Below are positions 6,542-14,020 of a stretch of DNA of 40,834 nucleotides, one piece after another. Positions within the stretch are counted from its first letter, which is position 1. Every line of letters starts with the position of its first letter. Position numbers and translations under genes: made by a program. The notes beneath the pieces were generated by a model that saw only the letters and a list, made by a program, of their open reading frames with translations, had not been told where the DNA came from and made no database searches. This stretch comes from CALREA01 sp041674865 (GTDB taxonomy: Bacteria; Patescibacteriota; Gracilibacteria; UBA1369; UBA12463), in the NCBI GenBank assembly GCA_041674865.1, contig JBAYUX010000005.1:1-40834 (forward strand), given 5' to 3'.

Positions 6542-7681
6542 TTATCTTTTCCAGAGCATTGTCTGTACGTTGCCTGGAATATCTAATTTCTCTGGAAAAT
6601 CGGGGTAGCGAATTTCGCGACCTTCACGTTTGAAAATGGCGAATGGTGTGATTTTTCCATCGGATCCAGTTTCTTGTTCGAATCGTACGAAGTCTTCTTT
6701 GCGAACTTTTCCATGTGGATTATCGAGGGCATATCTCACCGCATGAACCCACGCAGGCGAAGACCAGGCGAGCTCATCCATGAGGGTGAATTGGCGTTTT
6801 AGTGAAATTCGGAATGGTGCAGAAAAGTTCACCACATCCGGTGCAAAAATAGAAATCGTTCGTATGCCAATTTCATCAAGTGCGACAATAAGTTCACGCA
6901 AAACATCGACGTGATCGTTGATATTTCTGAGGAGTGGAAACTGATTGTATTGATGAACGCCAGCGCGAGCGAGTCTCTCAACATGTTCTTTCACGATGTC
7001 GCAAATTTCATATGGATGTGCCACATGATGCACGAGTCGGACGCGATATCGAGCGAGCATCTCGCACGCAGCTTGTGTGTAGACAAACGGAGAGTAGACA
7101 AGTGTGCGGGAGTGAATGCGGATGTGCTTGATGTGTGCGTCCTCGCGGAGGGCGCGCAAAATCATCTCGAGATCACGTGGTGCGAGAACCATAGGATCAC
7201 CTCCGGACAAGATCACCTCTTCAATTTCTGGATGCGCGCGCAGAAAATCCACCAATTTCGTCACCTTCTCCTTCAAAGTAAAAGGCTTCGCACCATATCG
7301 ATCACTCAGATACGCCGTACGGAAGCAATATTGGCAGTTCGCGGCGCAGGTGTCCGTCGGCAAAAACAACACTCGATCGCGGTACTTCCAAATCAAAACA
7401 TCCCGAAGCTCCTCCAGCATATTCACCTTATCGCCAATAAAATCACCTACCTCACCGCCCACTCTCGTCGAAAATCGATCTTCTCCTGGCAAGACGCACC
7501 GGTATAAAGGGCCGACCGAAGCCACTCCCCTGCTTTTGAGTACCCGGATCTCCTCCTCCACCTTCTTCGCATAAAAATCCGAAACTTTGATTGGCAACAG
7601 CCCATCTTTCGCCGCAATTTGATCGAATCCAGCGACAATCGACTTCGTTCCCTCCGGAATTGGTAGCCATTTTGGCAACAT
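6542..7681 (-). CDS. KamA-family radical SAM protein (lysine 2,3-aminomutase-like)
   Basis: The 379-residue protein has the radical SAM cluster motif CAANCQYC (Cys112, Cys116, Cys119) followed by FR, and 'EVILSGGDPM', both characteristic of the KamA/EpmB family. That family moves the amino group of lysine from C2 to C3 using SAM, a 4Fe-4S cluster and PLP. The C-terminal PGGGGK PLP-lysine motif of classical aminomutases is not present; a different segment (NPHGKVRKED) occupies the region. The exact substrate, such as free lysine or EF-P, is therefore uncertain. A TATAAA box lies 9 bases before the ATG. The gene is divergent from the methyltransferase gene. Confidence 0.82.
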   Translation of the reverse strand: MLPKWLPIPEGTKSIVAGFDQIAAKDGLLPIKVSDFYAKKVEEEIRVLKSRGVASVGPLYRCVLPGEDRFSTRVGGEVGDFIGDKVNMLEELRDVLIWKYRDRVLFLPTDTCAANCQYCFRTAYLSDRYGAKPFTLKEKVTKLVDFLRAHPEIEEVILSGGDPMVLAPRDLEMILRALREDAHIKHIRIHSRTLVYSPFVYTQAACEMLARYRVRLVHHVAHPYEICDIVKEHVERLARAGVHQYNQFPLLRNINDHVDVLRELIVALDEIGIRTISIFAPDVVNFSAPFRISLKRQFTLMDELAWSSPAWVHAVRYALDNPHGKVRKEDFVRFEQETGSDGKITPFAIFKREGREIRYPDFPEKLDIPGNVQTMLWKR

Positions 7682-7731
7682 AGTGCCTCATTTATACCCG
7701 CCCCCAGCTTCAAATGGAAGCCCACCAGCAC

Positions 7732-7759
7732 TTGTAATTTACAAAAAATATGTTACAAT
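7732..7759 (+). promoter_or_regulatory. Promoter of the methyltransferase gene
   Basis: TTGTAA (7732-7737), a 16-base spacer and TACAAT (7754-7759) with TGT directly before it form an extended -10 promoter. The ATG follows 29 bases after the hexamer. Confidence 0.6.
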
Positions 7760-7788
7760 AATCAACCAAATTATTCCACAAAGCTCAC

Positions 7789-8718
7789 ATGCTCCGACCA
7801 AAAGACGTACCGGATATATCGGATTACGGCCACCCAGCAAATTACGCTCCTGCAATTATTACTCCTCCACCTCCGCGAGATGGCTGGACGGTAGATGAGC
7901 AAAGGTTTACGAACGGATCAGTTCTTTGCGCAACACTTGAGAATGGAGCAGAGGGTTTTCTTCTCAGTGATCGTCCATTTGAGCTCATTGACAGATCTTC
8001 TCGCTACAAACTCATGGCTATGCTCATTAAACAGCTCAAGCAACATCCAGATCGAAATGTTCGTGTACTCGATTTTGGTGGAGGGATGAACTCAATTGCC
8101 ATGCGTGGAATACTGAAACATCCAATGTTTAAAAACAGAGTATCCGCTACAAATATTGATCTTTTCGGAAAATCACCCGATTCACAGGAACTTGCCACAG
8201 AAGGTGTTGATCCAAGTAAACTTCGAGTTATTTGCGGAGATGCATTTGAATGGGACTCAACCCAAGAAGATAGTGAACATGGCGGCGAAGGATTCGACCT
8301 GATTTTGGCTTGGGAGTCGATAAATAAGATATCAGGTCCGAAGGTATATCCTGCCATTGAGAAGTGCGCAAAAATGCTCGCACCAGGCGGTGAAATGATT
8401 GCACGTGACGATCGATTGGCAGGAAGAAGTGGAATGGATCCATGGATGGTCTTGCCACTTTTTTCATTCCCAGGAATGTACGTCAGTCCTCTTCAGCGAA
8501 TTGCCAATGATCATGATGTTATGATGGTGCCAAGTTTTTGCGAAGAAACATTTGATGGAAGGTTAGTGCTTTTTGGCGCCGGAGCGGGCTTATTGCTCAT
8601 GCGAAAGACCGATCCAGAGCACCCTGTTGTTTCTCCAAAAGATTACAACGCTGCATTTCCCGAAATTCAAACAGCCGTCGAACAGCACGAAAGATGGTGG
8701 GAGAATGTCAGCAAATAA
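7789..8718 (+). CDS. Class I SAM-dependent methyltransferase-like protein
   Basis: The 309-residue protein has a Rossmann-type methyltransferase core. Motif I is VRVLDFGGGMNSIA (about residues 92-105), followed by an acidic strand end (ATNIDLF), 'VICGDAFEWD' and 'FDLILAWESINKI', with 'CAKMLAPGGEMIARDD' as the later strand and helix. This is the usual order of SAM-binding motifs. The N-terminal 80 residues and the C-terminus are not recognised, so the substrate is unknown. rlmH starts 14 bases downstream and may be cotranscribed. Confidence 0.75.
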   Translation: MLRPKDVPDISDYGHPANYAPAIITPPPPRDGWTVDEQRFTNGSVLCATLENGAEGFLLSDRPFELIDRSSRYKLMAMLIKQLKQHPDRNVRVLDFGGGMNSIAMRGILKHPMFKNRVSATNIDLFGKSPDSQELATEGVDPSKLRVICGDAFEWDSTQEDSEHGGEGFDLILAWESINKISGPKVYPAIEKCAKMLAPGGEMIARDDRLAGRSGMDPWMVLPLFSFPGMYVSPLQRIANDHDVMMVPSFCEETFDGRLVLFGAGAGLLLMRKTDPEHPVVSPKDYNAAFPEIQTAVEQHERWWENVSK

Positions 8719-8732
8719 GTTAAACTGAGGCC

Positions 8733-9206
8733 ATGATACGAATTATAATGCTCGGCAAGCTCAAGGAATCCTTCTGGGTTGAGGCCGAAAAGGAGTACCT
8801 GAAGCGATTATCAGCCTTCTCAAAAATTGAGATTGTAGAACTTCGCGAAGAGGCTTTTTCAGAAAAAGATTCCGCAGAAAACGTGAAGAAAAAAGAATCA
8901 GAAAAAATTCTAAAACTTATTTCGAGTGATGATTTTGTCGTCGCACTCGACGAACATGGGAAGCAGTATTCGTCAGTTGGATTTTCAAGTGAACTCATGA
9001 AATGGCTTGAGCAAGGCGCATCACGCGGCACACTCACTTTTGCCATTGGCGGTCCACTCGGTCTCGACGAATCGGTTCTCCGCCGCGCCAACGCAAAACT
9101 ATCGTTCTCTCAGATGACATTTACGCACCAGATGGTCCGAATTTTTCTCCTCGAGCAAATCTATCGGGGTTATATGATCAGCGCAGGACGGAAGTATCAT
9201 TATTAA
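8733..9206 (+). CDS. rlmH: 23S rRNA (pseudouridine-1915 N3)-methyltransferase RlmH
   Basis: The 157-residue protein has the normal RlmH length and its SPOUT-class C-terminal knot: 'FAIGGPLGLDESVLRRA', 'KLSFSQMTFTHQMVRIFLLEQIYRGY' and the final 'GRKYHY'. It methylates N3 of pseudouridine 1915 in helix 69 of 23S rRNA, using SAM. It follows the methyltransferase-like gene by 14 bases. TAAACT stands 6 bases before the ATG, so both read-through and its own leaderless transcript are possible. Confidence 0.95.
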   Translation: MIRIIMLGKLKESFWVEAEKEYLKRLSAFSKIEIVELREEAFSEKDSAENVKKKESEKILKLISSDDFVVALDEHGKQYSSVGFSSELMKWLEQGASRGTLTFAIGGPLGLDESVLRRANAKLSFSQMTFTHQMVRIFLLEQIYRGYMISAGRKYHY

Positions 9207-9234
9207 AATAAGCATCTTTAGGGGCTTGGGTTTC

Positions 9235-9330
9235 TAAAAGTGTCTTTGGCAGAAGTTATTCCATAGAGAATAACTTTGTATTCCATCTGGAATACTTTCT
9301 GCAGAATAGTGTTTTTGAAGGTGTCGCCCA
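9235..9330. repeat. Structured intergenic element, copy A
   Basis: About 95 bases align almost without gaps with 37574-37670. Shared blocks are TTGGCAGAAGTTATTCCA, TATTCCA..TGGAATA and GAAGGTG..GCCC. A palindrome spans 9278-9295 (GTATTCCA, two bases, TGGAATAC). AAGTTATTC and GAATAACTT (9253-9261 and 9268-9276) form a second hairpin. The element lies between rlmH and the ddl-like gene. It may be a small RNA, a miniature mobile repeat or a protein-binding site. Confidence 0.7.
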
Positions 9331-9345
9331 GTCAACTCTTCCTTG

Positions 9346-9370
9346 TATTTTCCCCGAAAAAGTGTAAAAT
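9346..9370 (+). promoter_or_regulatory. Promoter of the double ddl-like gene
   Basis: A TTGTAT-like -35 box near 9343-9348, a spacer of about 16 bases and TAAAAT at 9365-9370 precede the ATG at 9379 by 8 bases. Transcription should start at or next to the start codon. Confidence 0.5.
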
Positions 9371-9378
9371 TCAAACAA

Positions 9379-11799
9379 ATGAGCTCAAAGAAAACTCAAA
9401 AATTACGCTTGGTAGTGCTGTGCGGAGGGCCTTCAATGGAACGCGGAATTTCGCTTAATTCTTGTCGAAGCGTGTGCGATAACCTCGAGTCACCGGAGAT
9501 AGACATCCAGCCAATTTATTTTGATTATAAGAAAAATGCCTACGCGATTTCACGCGCAGCGCTCTATTCGAATACGCCGTCGGACTTCGATTTCAAACTG
9601 CAAAATGGGGCACGGAAGCTCTCGAAGCGCTCACTCATACAACTTTTCAAGCAAGCCGACCTCGTATTTCCGGTTATGCACGGCGCATTTGGAGAAGATG
9701 GTCAGATTCAGTCAATACTTGAAAAAGCAAAGGCTCGATACGTTGGCTCACCATCAAAAGCCTGTAAAATTGCCTTTAATAAGTACAAATCAAACGAGCT
9801 TATTCGGTCACACGACTTCCCTTCTCTGCCGTCAGTTCTTCTTAAATCTCATGTCAGCAAAAAAGAAAATCTCAAGACACTCGAAGATTTTTTCAAGAAA
9901 AATCACATCAAGCGTGCAATTGTGAAACCAGTTGCAGGCGGCTCGTCCATTGGCGTCCACTCAGTAACATCATCCCAGCAAGGACTCGCCGCCGCCCTCG
10001 ACATCTTCAGCAAAAAACTCGACACACAGGCCGTCTGTGAGCCATTTTGTGAAGGTAAGGAATTCACGGTTGTCATTCTCCAAAATCGCTTCGGACTCCC
10101 CGTCGCCCTCATTCCATCTGAGATCGAAACCTCTTACAACGAAAATCAAATCTTCGACTTCCGCAAAAAATATCTTCCAACGAGAAAGGTAAAATATCAC
10201 TGTCCTCCACGTTTCACACAAGATCAGATCGCTCTCATTCAAACCATGGGCGAGCAACTTTTTTCCGTCCTCGGCATGCGACATTTCGGTCGATTCGACG
10301 GCTGGCTCCTCAAAGACGGCGGCATCTGGTTCTCCGATTTCAACCCGATATCAGGCATGGAACAGAACAGCTTCCTCTTTCAGCAAGCCTCGCAAGTTGG
10401 ATTCACACACCGCGATGTGCTCATGTATATCATCCGACGCGCAGCCGCAGATTATGGCTTACAGTTGCCAGAAAAGCTCGGTGCGGTTCCGAAAGAAAAT
10501 CCAAAAAAATCCACAAAAAAAGAATCCATCAACGTCATCGGTGGTGGTACATCCGCCGAACGACAAGTTTCGCTCATGAGTGCAACGAACGTCTGGCTCA
10601 AACTTAAACGCAGCGAAAAATACGACGCACAGCTCTACATGATGACAGGCAAAGATGAAGTGTGGCACACGCCATATAACTTCGCACTCAACCACACCGT
10701 TGAAGAGATTGCAGGAATGCTCAACGCAGCAGAAAAAAATGCTCCGTGGCTCAAGACACATCGAAATCAGGTGCTCTTGAAACTCGCACTTCGACCAGGT
10801 GAAGCCTCGGAAAACCTCTTCCAGCCGAGCAGAATGACATTCGCAGAATTTCTCAAAAAAGACGGTTTTGTCTTCCTTGGACTTCATGGTGGCATGGGAG
10901 AAGACGGCACCATTCAGGAACTTCTCGGGAAACATCGTAAACATTTTAACGGCTCGCATGCGCTCGCCTCCCGCCTCTGCATGGACAAGTTCGTAACCGG
11001 AGAAACGATTAAAAAACTCAATCACCCTCATATTTTTTCCGCTGAAAAACGTGTCTTCCCACTCACACACTTCGCAAAACTTGATGCACGCACCTGGCCA
11101 ACATTTTGGTCCAACCTCAAAAAAGAGCTCAATGCACAATCACTGATCATTAAGCCAACAGACGATGGTTGTTCCGCAGGAATTTGCCGCATCAGCACCT
11201 ACAAAGATCTCCAAATATATCTCGAATTCGCCAATAAAAATCTCATCGAAATTCCAGCCGGAACGATGGAAGATCAGCACGGTATTATTGAAATGCCATC
11301 AACTCCGATGAAACATGTTCTCTTCGAACGTTTCGTCGAAACCGACAAACCGCGCGTCATAAATAACAAACTCATCTGGAACAAAAAAACGAACTGGATC
11401 GAGGTGACGGTCGGTGTCCTCGGTCATGCAAAAAAACTTCACGCCCTAAGTCCATCGCTCACCGTTTCACACTCACATGTTCTCTCTCTCGAAGAAAAAT
11501 TTCAGGGTGGAACTGGAGTTAACATCACGCCACCACCACAACCTTATGTCACGAAAAAGGCGGTCGAAAATACCAAGCGCTACATCGAAATTTCGGCTAA
11601 CGCATTAGGTATTGAGGGCTATGCGCGTCTCGACGCATTCATGCATACACAGACCGGAGACATCGTTGTCATCGAGGCAAATACACTTCCCGCTCTCACG
11701 CCATCAACGGTTATTTTTCATCAATCTTTGGAGGAGAAAAATCCACTCTATCCACGAGAATTTCTCGAACATTTGATTGCGCTTGGAAAAGCGGCGTAA
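9379..11799 (+). CDS. Tandem D-alanine-D-alanine ligase-like protein (two ATP-grasp units)
   Basis: The 806-residue protein holds two successive Ddl-like units; a normal Ddl has about 300-370 residues. Unit 1 (about residues 8-375) has GGPSMERGIS, 'MHGAFGEDG', 'IVKPVAGGSSIGV' and a metal-site segment FSDFNP where Ddl usually has EVNT. Unit 2 (about 383-806) has GGGTSAERQVS, 'LHGGMGEDG', 'IIKPTDDGCSAGI' and 'VVIEANTLPALTP'. Ddl joins two D-alanines for peptidoglycan precursors. The second unit keeps the metal-binding Glu..Asn; the first has Asp..Asn. I chose the ATG at 9379, with the -10 box 8 bases upstream; an in-frame ATG at 9343 precedes that box. Which unit is active is unknown. Confidence 0.85.
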   Translation: MSSKKTQKLRLVVLCGGPSMERGISLNSCRSVCDNLESPEIDIQPIYFDYKKNAYAISRAALYSNTPSDFDFKLQNGARKLSKRSLIQLFKQADLVFPVMHGAFGEDGQIQSILEKAKARYVGSPSKACKIAFNKYKSNELIRSHDFPSLPSVLLKSHVSKKENLKTLEDFFKKNHIKRAIVKPVAGGSSIGVHSVTSSQQGLAAALDIFSKKLDTQAVCEPFCEGKEFTVVILQNRFGLPVALIPSEIETSYNENQIFDFRKKYLPTRKVKYHCPPRFTQDQIALIQTMGEQLFSVLGMRHFGRFDGWLLKDGGIWFSDFNPISGMEQNSFLFQQASQVGFTHRDVLMYIIRRAAADYGLQLPEKLGAVPKENPKKSTKKESINVIGGGTSAERQVSLMSATNVWLKLKRSEKYDAQLYMMTGKDEVWHTPYNFALNHTVEEIAGMLNAAEKNAPWLKTHRNQVLLKLALRPGEASENLFQPSRMTFAEFLKKDGFVFLGLHGGMGEDGTIQELLGKHRKHFNGSHALASRLCMDKFVTGETIKKLNHPHIFSAEKRVFPLTHFAKLDARTWPTFWSNLKKELNAQSLIIKPTDDGCSAGICRISTYKDLQIYLEFANKNLIEIPAGTMEDQHGIIEMPSTPMKHVLFERFVETDKPRVINNKLIWNKKTNWIEVTVGVLGHAKKLHALSPSLTVSHSHVLSLEEKFQGGTGVNITPPPQPYVTKKAVENTKRYIEISANALGIEGYARLDAFMHTQTGDIVVIEANTLPALTPSTVIFHQSLEEKNPLYPREFLEHLIALGKAA

Positions 11800-11811
11800 A
11801 GGTTCTATAAT
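11783..11811 (+). promoter_or_regulatory. Promoter of the lipoprotein gene
   Basis: TTGGAA (11783-11788), a 17-base spacer and TATAAT (11806-11811) form a good sigma-70-type promoter that overlaps the end of the ddl-like gene. The ATG is at 11832. Confidence 0.65.
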
Positions 11812-11831
11812 ATCGTCAGACACCAACCATT

Positions 11832-12401
11832 ATGAAACGTCAATCGATTTTGCACTCTCGCGCATGGGTCATCGGAAGCATCATTCTTATGATGCTTACT
11901 GGTTGTAGTTGGGGAAAACTTACCTACAAAACAGAGGCACTCGATCAACTCAAAGTAAAAGTCGACAAACCAGAGCAGTGGAAGTCGACACGAACAGAAA
12001 GTGGCGATAGTTATGTCGATTACATCATTGAAGTTCCAGAAAATAACAACGATAAGCAGAGTATTGCAGGAAAAATGTCGATCAATATGGTCAAACCTCT
12101 TGCTGGCGAAACGGTAAAACTTCAAGACGAGGTTGATGGCTTAAAGAAGCTATTTTCAAACAATATTACCGACCTCAAGACGCTCGAAGAAGTCGATACA
12201 AAACTCATGAATCTTTCAGCAAAACGTGTCACCCTACAGTTCCGGAATAACGATGACAAGACGACTCTCGAAAAAGCCATCTTCACTGTTACGGTCAAAG
12301 ACAACAACGCTTATGTCATTCTCTTTGACGACGACGTCGCAGATTTTCAGAAGTATCTGCCAGCATACGACAAGATGGCCGCATCAATGATGCCGCTTTA
12401 A
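11832..12401 (+). CDS. Lipoprotein of unknown function
   Basis: The 189-residue protein begins with a basic stretch, a hydrophobic helix and a lipobox MLTGC (cysteine near residue 25). The remaining domain of about 160 residues, with alternating strands and helices, resembles the general plan of PsbP-like small lipoproteins, but I cannot assign a family. It should sit on the outer face of the membrane. It has its own promoter and converges on ybeY with a 10-base gap. Confidence 0.75.
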   Translation: MKRQSILHSRAWVIGSIILMMLTGCSWGKLTYKTEALDQLKVKVDKPEQWKSTRTESGDSYVDYIIEVPENNNDKQSIAGKMSINMVKPLAGETVKLQDEVDGLKKLFSNNITDLKTLEEVDTKLMNLSAKRVTLQFRNNDDKTTLEKAIFTVTVKDNNAYVILFDDDVADFQKYLPAYDKMAASMMPL

Positions 12402-12411
12402 AGATAGTATA

Positions 12412-12933
12412 TTAAAATCCAAACTCTTTTTTTCTCGGATAGAGTTTTCCGAGAATAAGAAATGACTGCTCCTCCATGACACGTTCTTCTTTTTGTGTTG
12501 CATGGTCGTATCCAAACGTGTGCAATAAGCCATGAATGAGCATATAGCACATCTCATGTTCAAACGGTAATTTTTGCTCTTTCGCCTGTCTGGCGATTGT
12601 ATCTACGGAAAGAAAAATCTCGCCCGCAGGAAATCCATCTTTTTTTACAGAGGCCTTATCGATCGGCATGAACTCTTTCGTCTCAACAAAAGAAAACGTA
12701 ATGACATCGGTCGCGCTATCTTTTCCACGATACTCACGGTTGATTTTTTTGATTTCACGATCATTTACGAGATAGACGCTCAATGCCAAATCACTCGCAA
12801 TAACTCCACGAGGGCAGTAGGTCCTTAATCGCTTAGACAAGACATCTTCGGCCTTCTTGAGAAGTCGCTTCATCGTGCGTGTTAATGCTGGATCGACAGG
12901 ATGTTTTGTTCGGGATTCAACAGTAAGGTGCAT
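12412..12933 (-). CDS. ybeY: Endoribonuclease YbeY (16S rRNA maturation)
   Basis: The 173-residue protein contains the zinc-binding motif HGLLHTFGYDH (His134, His138, His144), which defines the family (HGxLHLxGYDH), and the preceding 'REYRGKDSATDVITFSF' and 'GEIFLS' segments. YbeY processes the 3' end of 16S rRNA and takes part in ribosome quality control. It lies 17 bases after the GH18-like gene and is probably the last gene of a three-gene minus-strand unit. No Shine-Dalgarno sequence precedes the ATG. Confidence 0.95.
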   Translation of the reverse strand: MHLTVESRTKHPVDPALTRTMKRLLKKAEDVLSKRLRTYCPRGVIASDLALSVYLVNDREIKKINREYRGKDSATDVITFSFVETKEFMPIDKASVKKDGFPAGEIFLSVDTIARQAKEQKLPFEHEMCYMLIHGLLHTFGYDHATQKEERVMEEQSFLILGKLYPRKKEFGF

Positions 12934-12950
12934 ATATTTTTTAGTAAAAA

Positions 12951-14000
12951 TTAAGGCTTCTTGATGAACAAAGTTTCAAGTGTTTTCCACTCGTTATCGT
13001 CAGTGTACCATGAGCCATAGAGAGCAACTCCCTGAAAAACATTCACATCGCTTCTCCAGCTATTCAGTCCATCAATAACACCAAGAAGTCCCGACTGAAT
13101 ATTTTCTGCAGCAGGATAAAATGTCTCTGTCTGCTTGTCATACGTCGGGAGACCAATCAAAACTTTGGCTTTCTCATGCGATAAAAGTTGTGTAACCCAA
13201 ATCACCTGATTTTTTAAAAAGTACTGGTAGACGGATGCTGCTTTGATACTATTTTCATAGGTCATTACGGCAATCTGATCACTTCGCGCAGCAACTTCCC
13301 GATAAAATTCACTCGAAAGATATGATTTCAGATCCATAAATCGACTCGCGATCCAAAAGACATAGTCAGGAATAAGTTCAGGAAGAGCGACAGAGAGAGT
13401 TTTGTCATTACCGATCGCTTTTTTAGTGTCTTCAAGAAGAAAGAGAAAGTCACTATCGTCGTCAACAATTGGTTCAATATCATAATGAATGCCATCCATA
13501 CCAAAATCTTGAATCAATATTCCAGCTGTCTTGACGATATTTCGGCGAACATTGATATCCTCGAGATGAATTTTGCTTCGTAGCTGCCCCATCCACGCGA
13601 GAAATTGGATTCGGTCGCCATACTGTCGACTCGTCCTCAAAAACTCGCTTAAAAGGGCATATCGCTCGGGTGGAATCGTTCCATCAGGTTCAATGGGACC
13701 AACATGGAGAAAAACATACTTAACACCATGGGAACCAAGAGTTTCTACGAAAGATCGAACTTCTTCAGGAGTGTGTGTCTGGTCGACCCATGCGTGCGGC
13801 GCCCACACGGCATTCTCGTTACGATTGTAGTAGCTGCCCACCTCGTGGCGCCGCGGCCCAACCAAAAAATACCACGCCACCAGAAGCAAAATAACAAAAA
13901 TAATCACCGCATAATGAATAACTCGCACAAGTAAGCGTGACGTAGACACAGAAGGTTTACGAGCCCTTAACAGTCGAGATGAGTATTTCGGAAGCGACAT
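12951..14000 (-). CDS. Membrane-anchored GH18-like glycoside hydrolase
   Basis: The 349-residue protein has a basic N-terminus and one membrane helix (about residues 27-47), then a domain with the plan of a TIM barrel. The motif MDGIHYDIEP corresponds to the DGxDxDxE active-site motif of family 18 (chitinase-type) hydrolases: the last acid is kept, one Asp is replaced by His. Later strands 'QIAVMTYEN', 'VLIGLPTYD' and 'GVALYGSW' also fit GH18. It may cut a cell-surface polysaccharide; activity is not certain. It sits 20 bases after the FG-GAP protein gene and 17 bases before ybeY. Confidence 0.65.
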   Translation of the reverse strand: MSLPKYSSRLLRARKPSVSTSRLLVRVIHYAVIIFVILLLVAWYFLVGPRRHEVGSYYNRNENAVWAPHAWVDQTHTPEEVRSFVETLGSHGVKYVFLHVGPIEPDGTIPPERYALLSEFLRTSRQYGDRIQFLAWMGQLRSKIHLEDINVRRNIVKTAGILIQDFGMDGIHYDIEPIVDDDSDFLFLLEDTKKAIGNDKTLSVALPELIPDYVFWIASRFMDLKSYLSSEFYREVAARSDQIAVMTYENSIKAASVYQYFLKNQVIWVTQLLSHEKAKVLIGLPTYDKQTETFYPAAENIQSGLLGVIDGLNSWRSDVNVFQGVALYGSWYTDDNEWKTLETLFIKKP

Positions 14001-14020
14001 GCAGCGTGCAACAAAATATA

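Noticed and set aside
10459..11139. A 226-codon open frame on the minus strand within the ddl-like gene
   Set aside because: It lies opposite conserved ATP-grasp motifs, has unlikely composition (many Phe, Cys and Glu) and no start signal; it is a shadow of the real gene.
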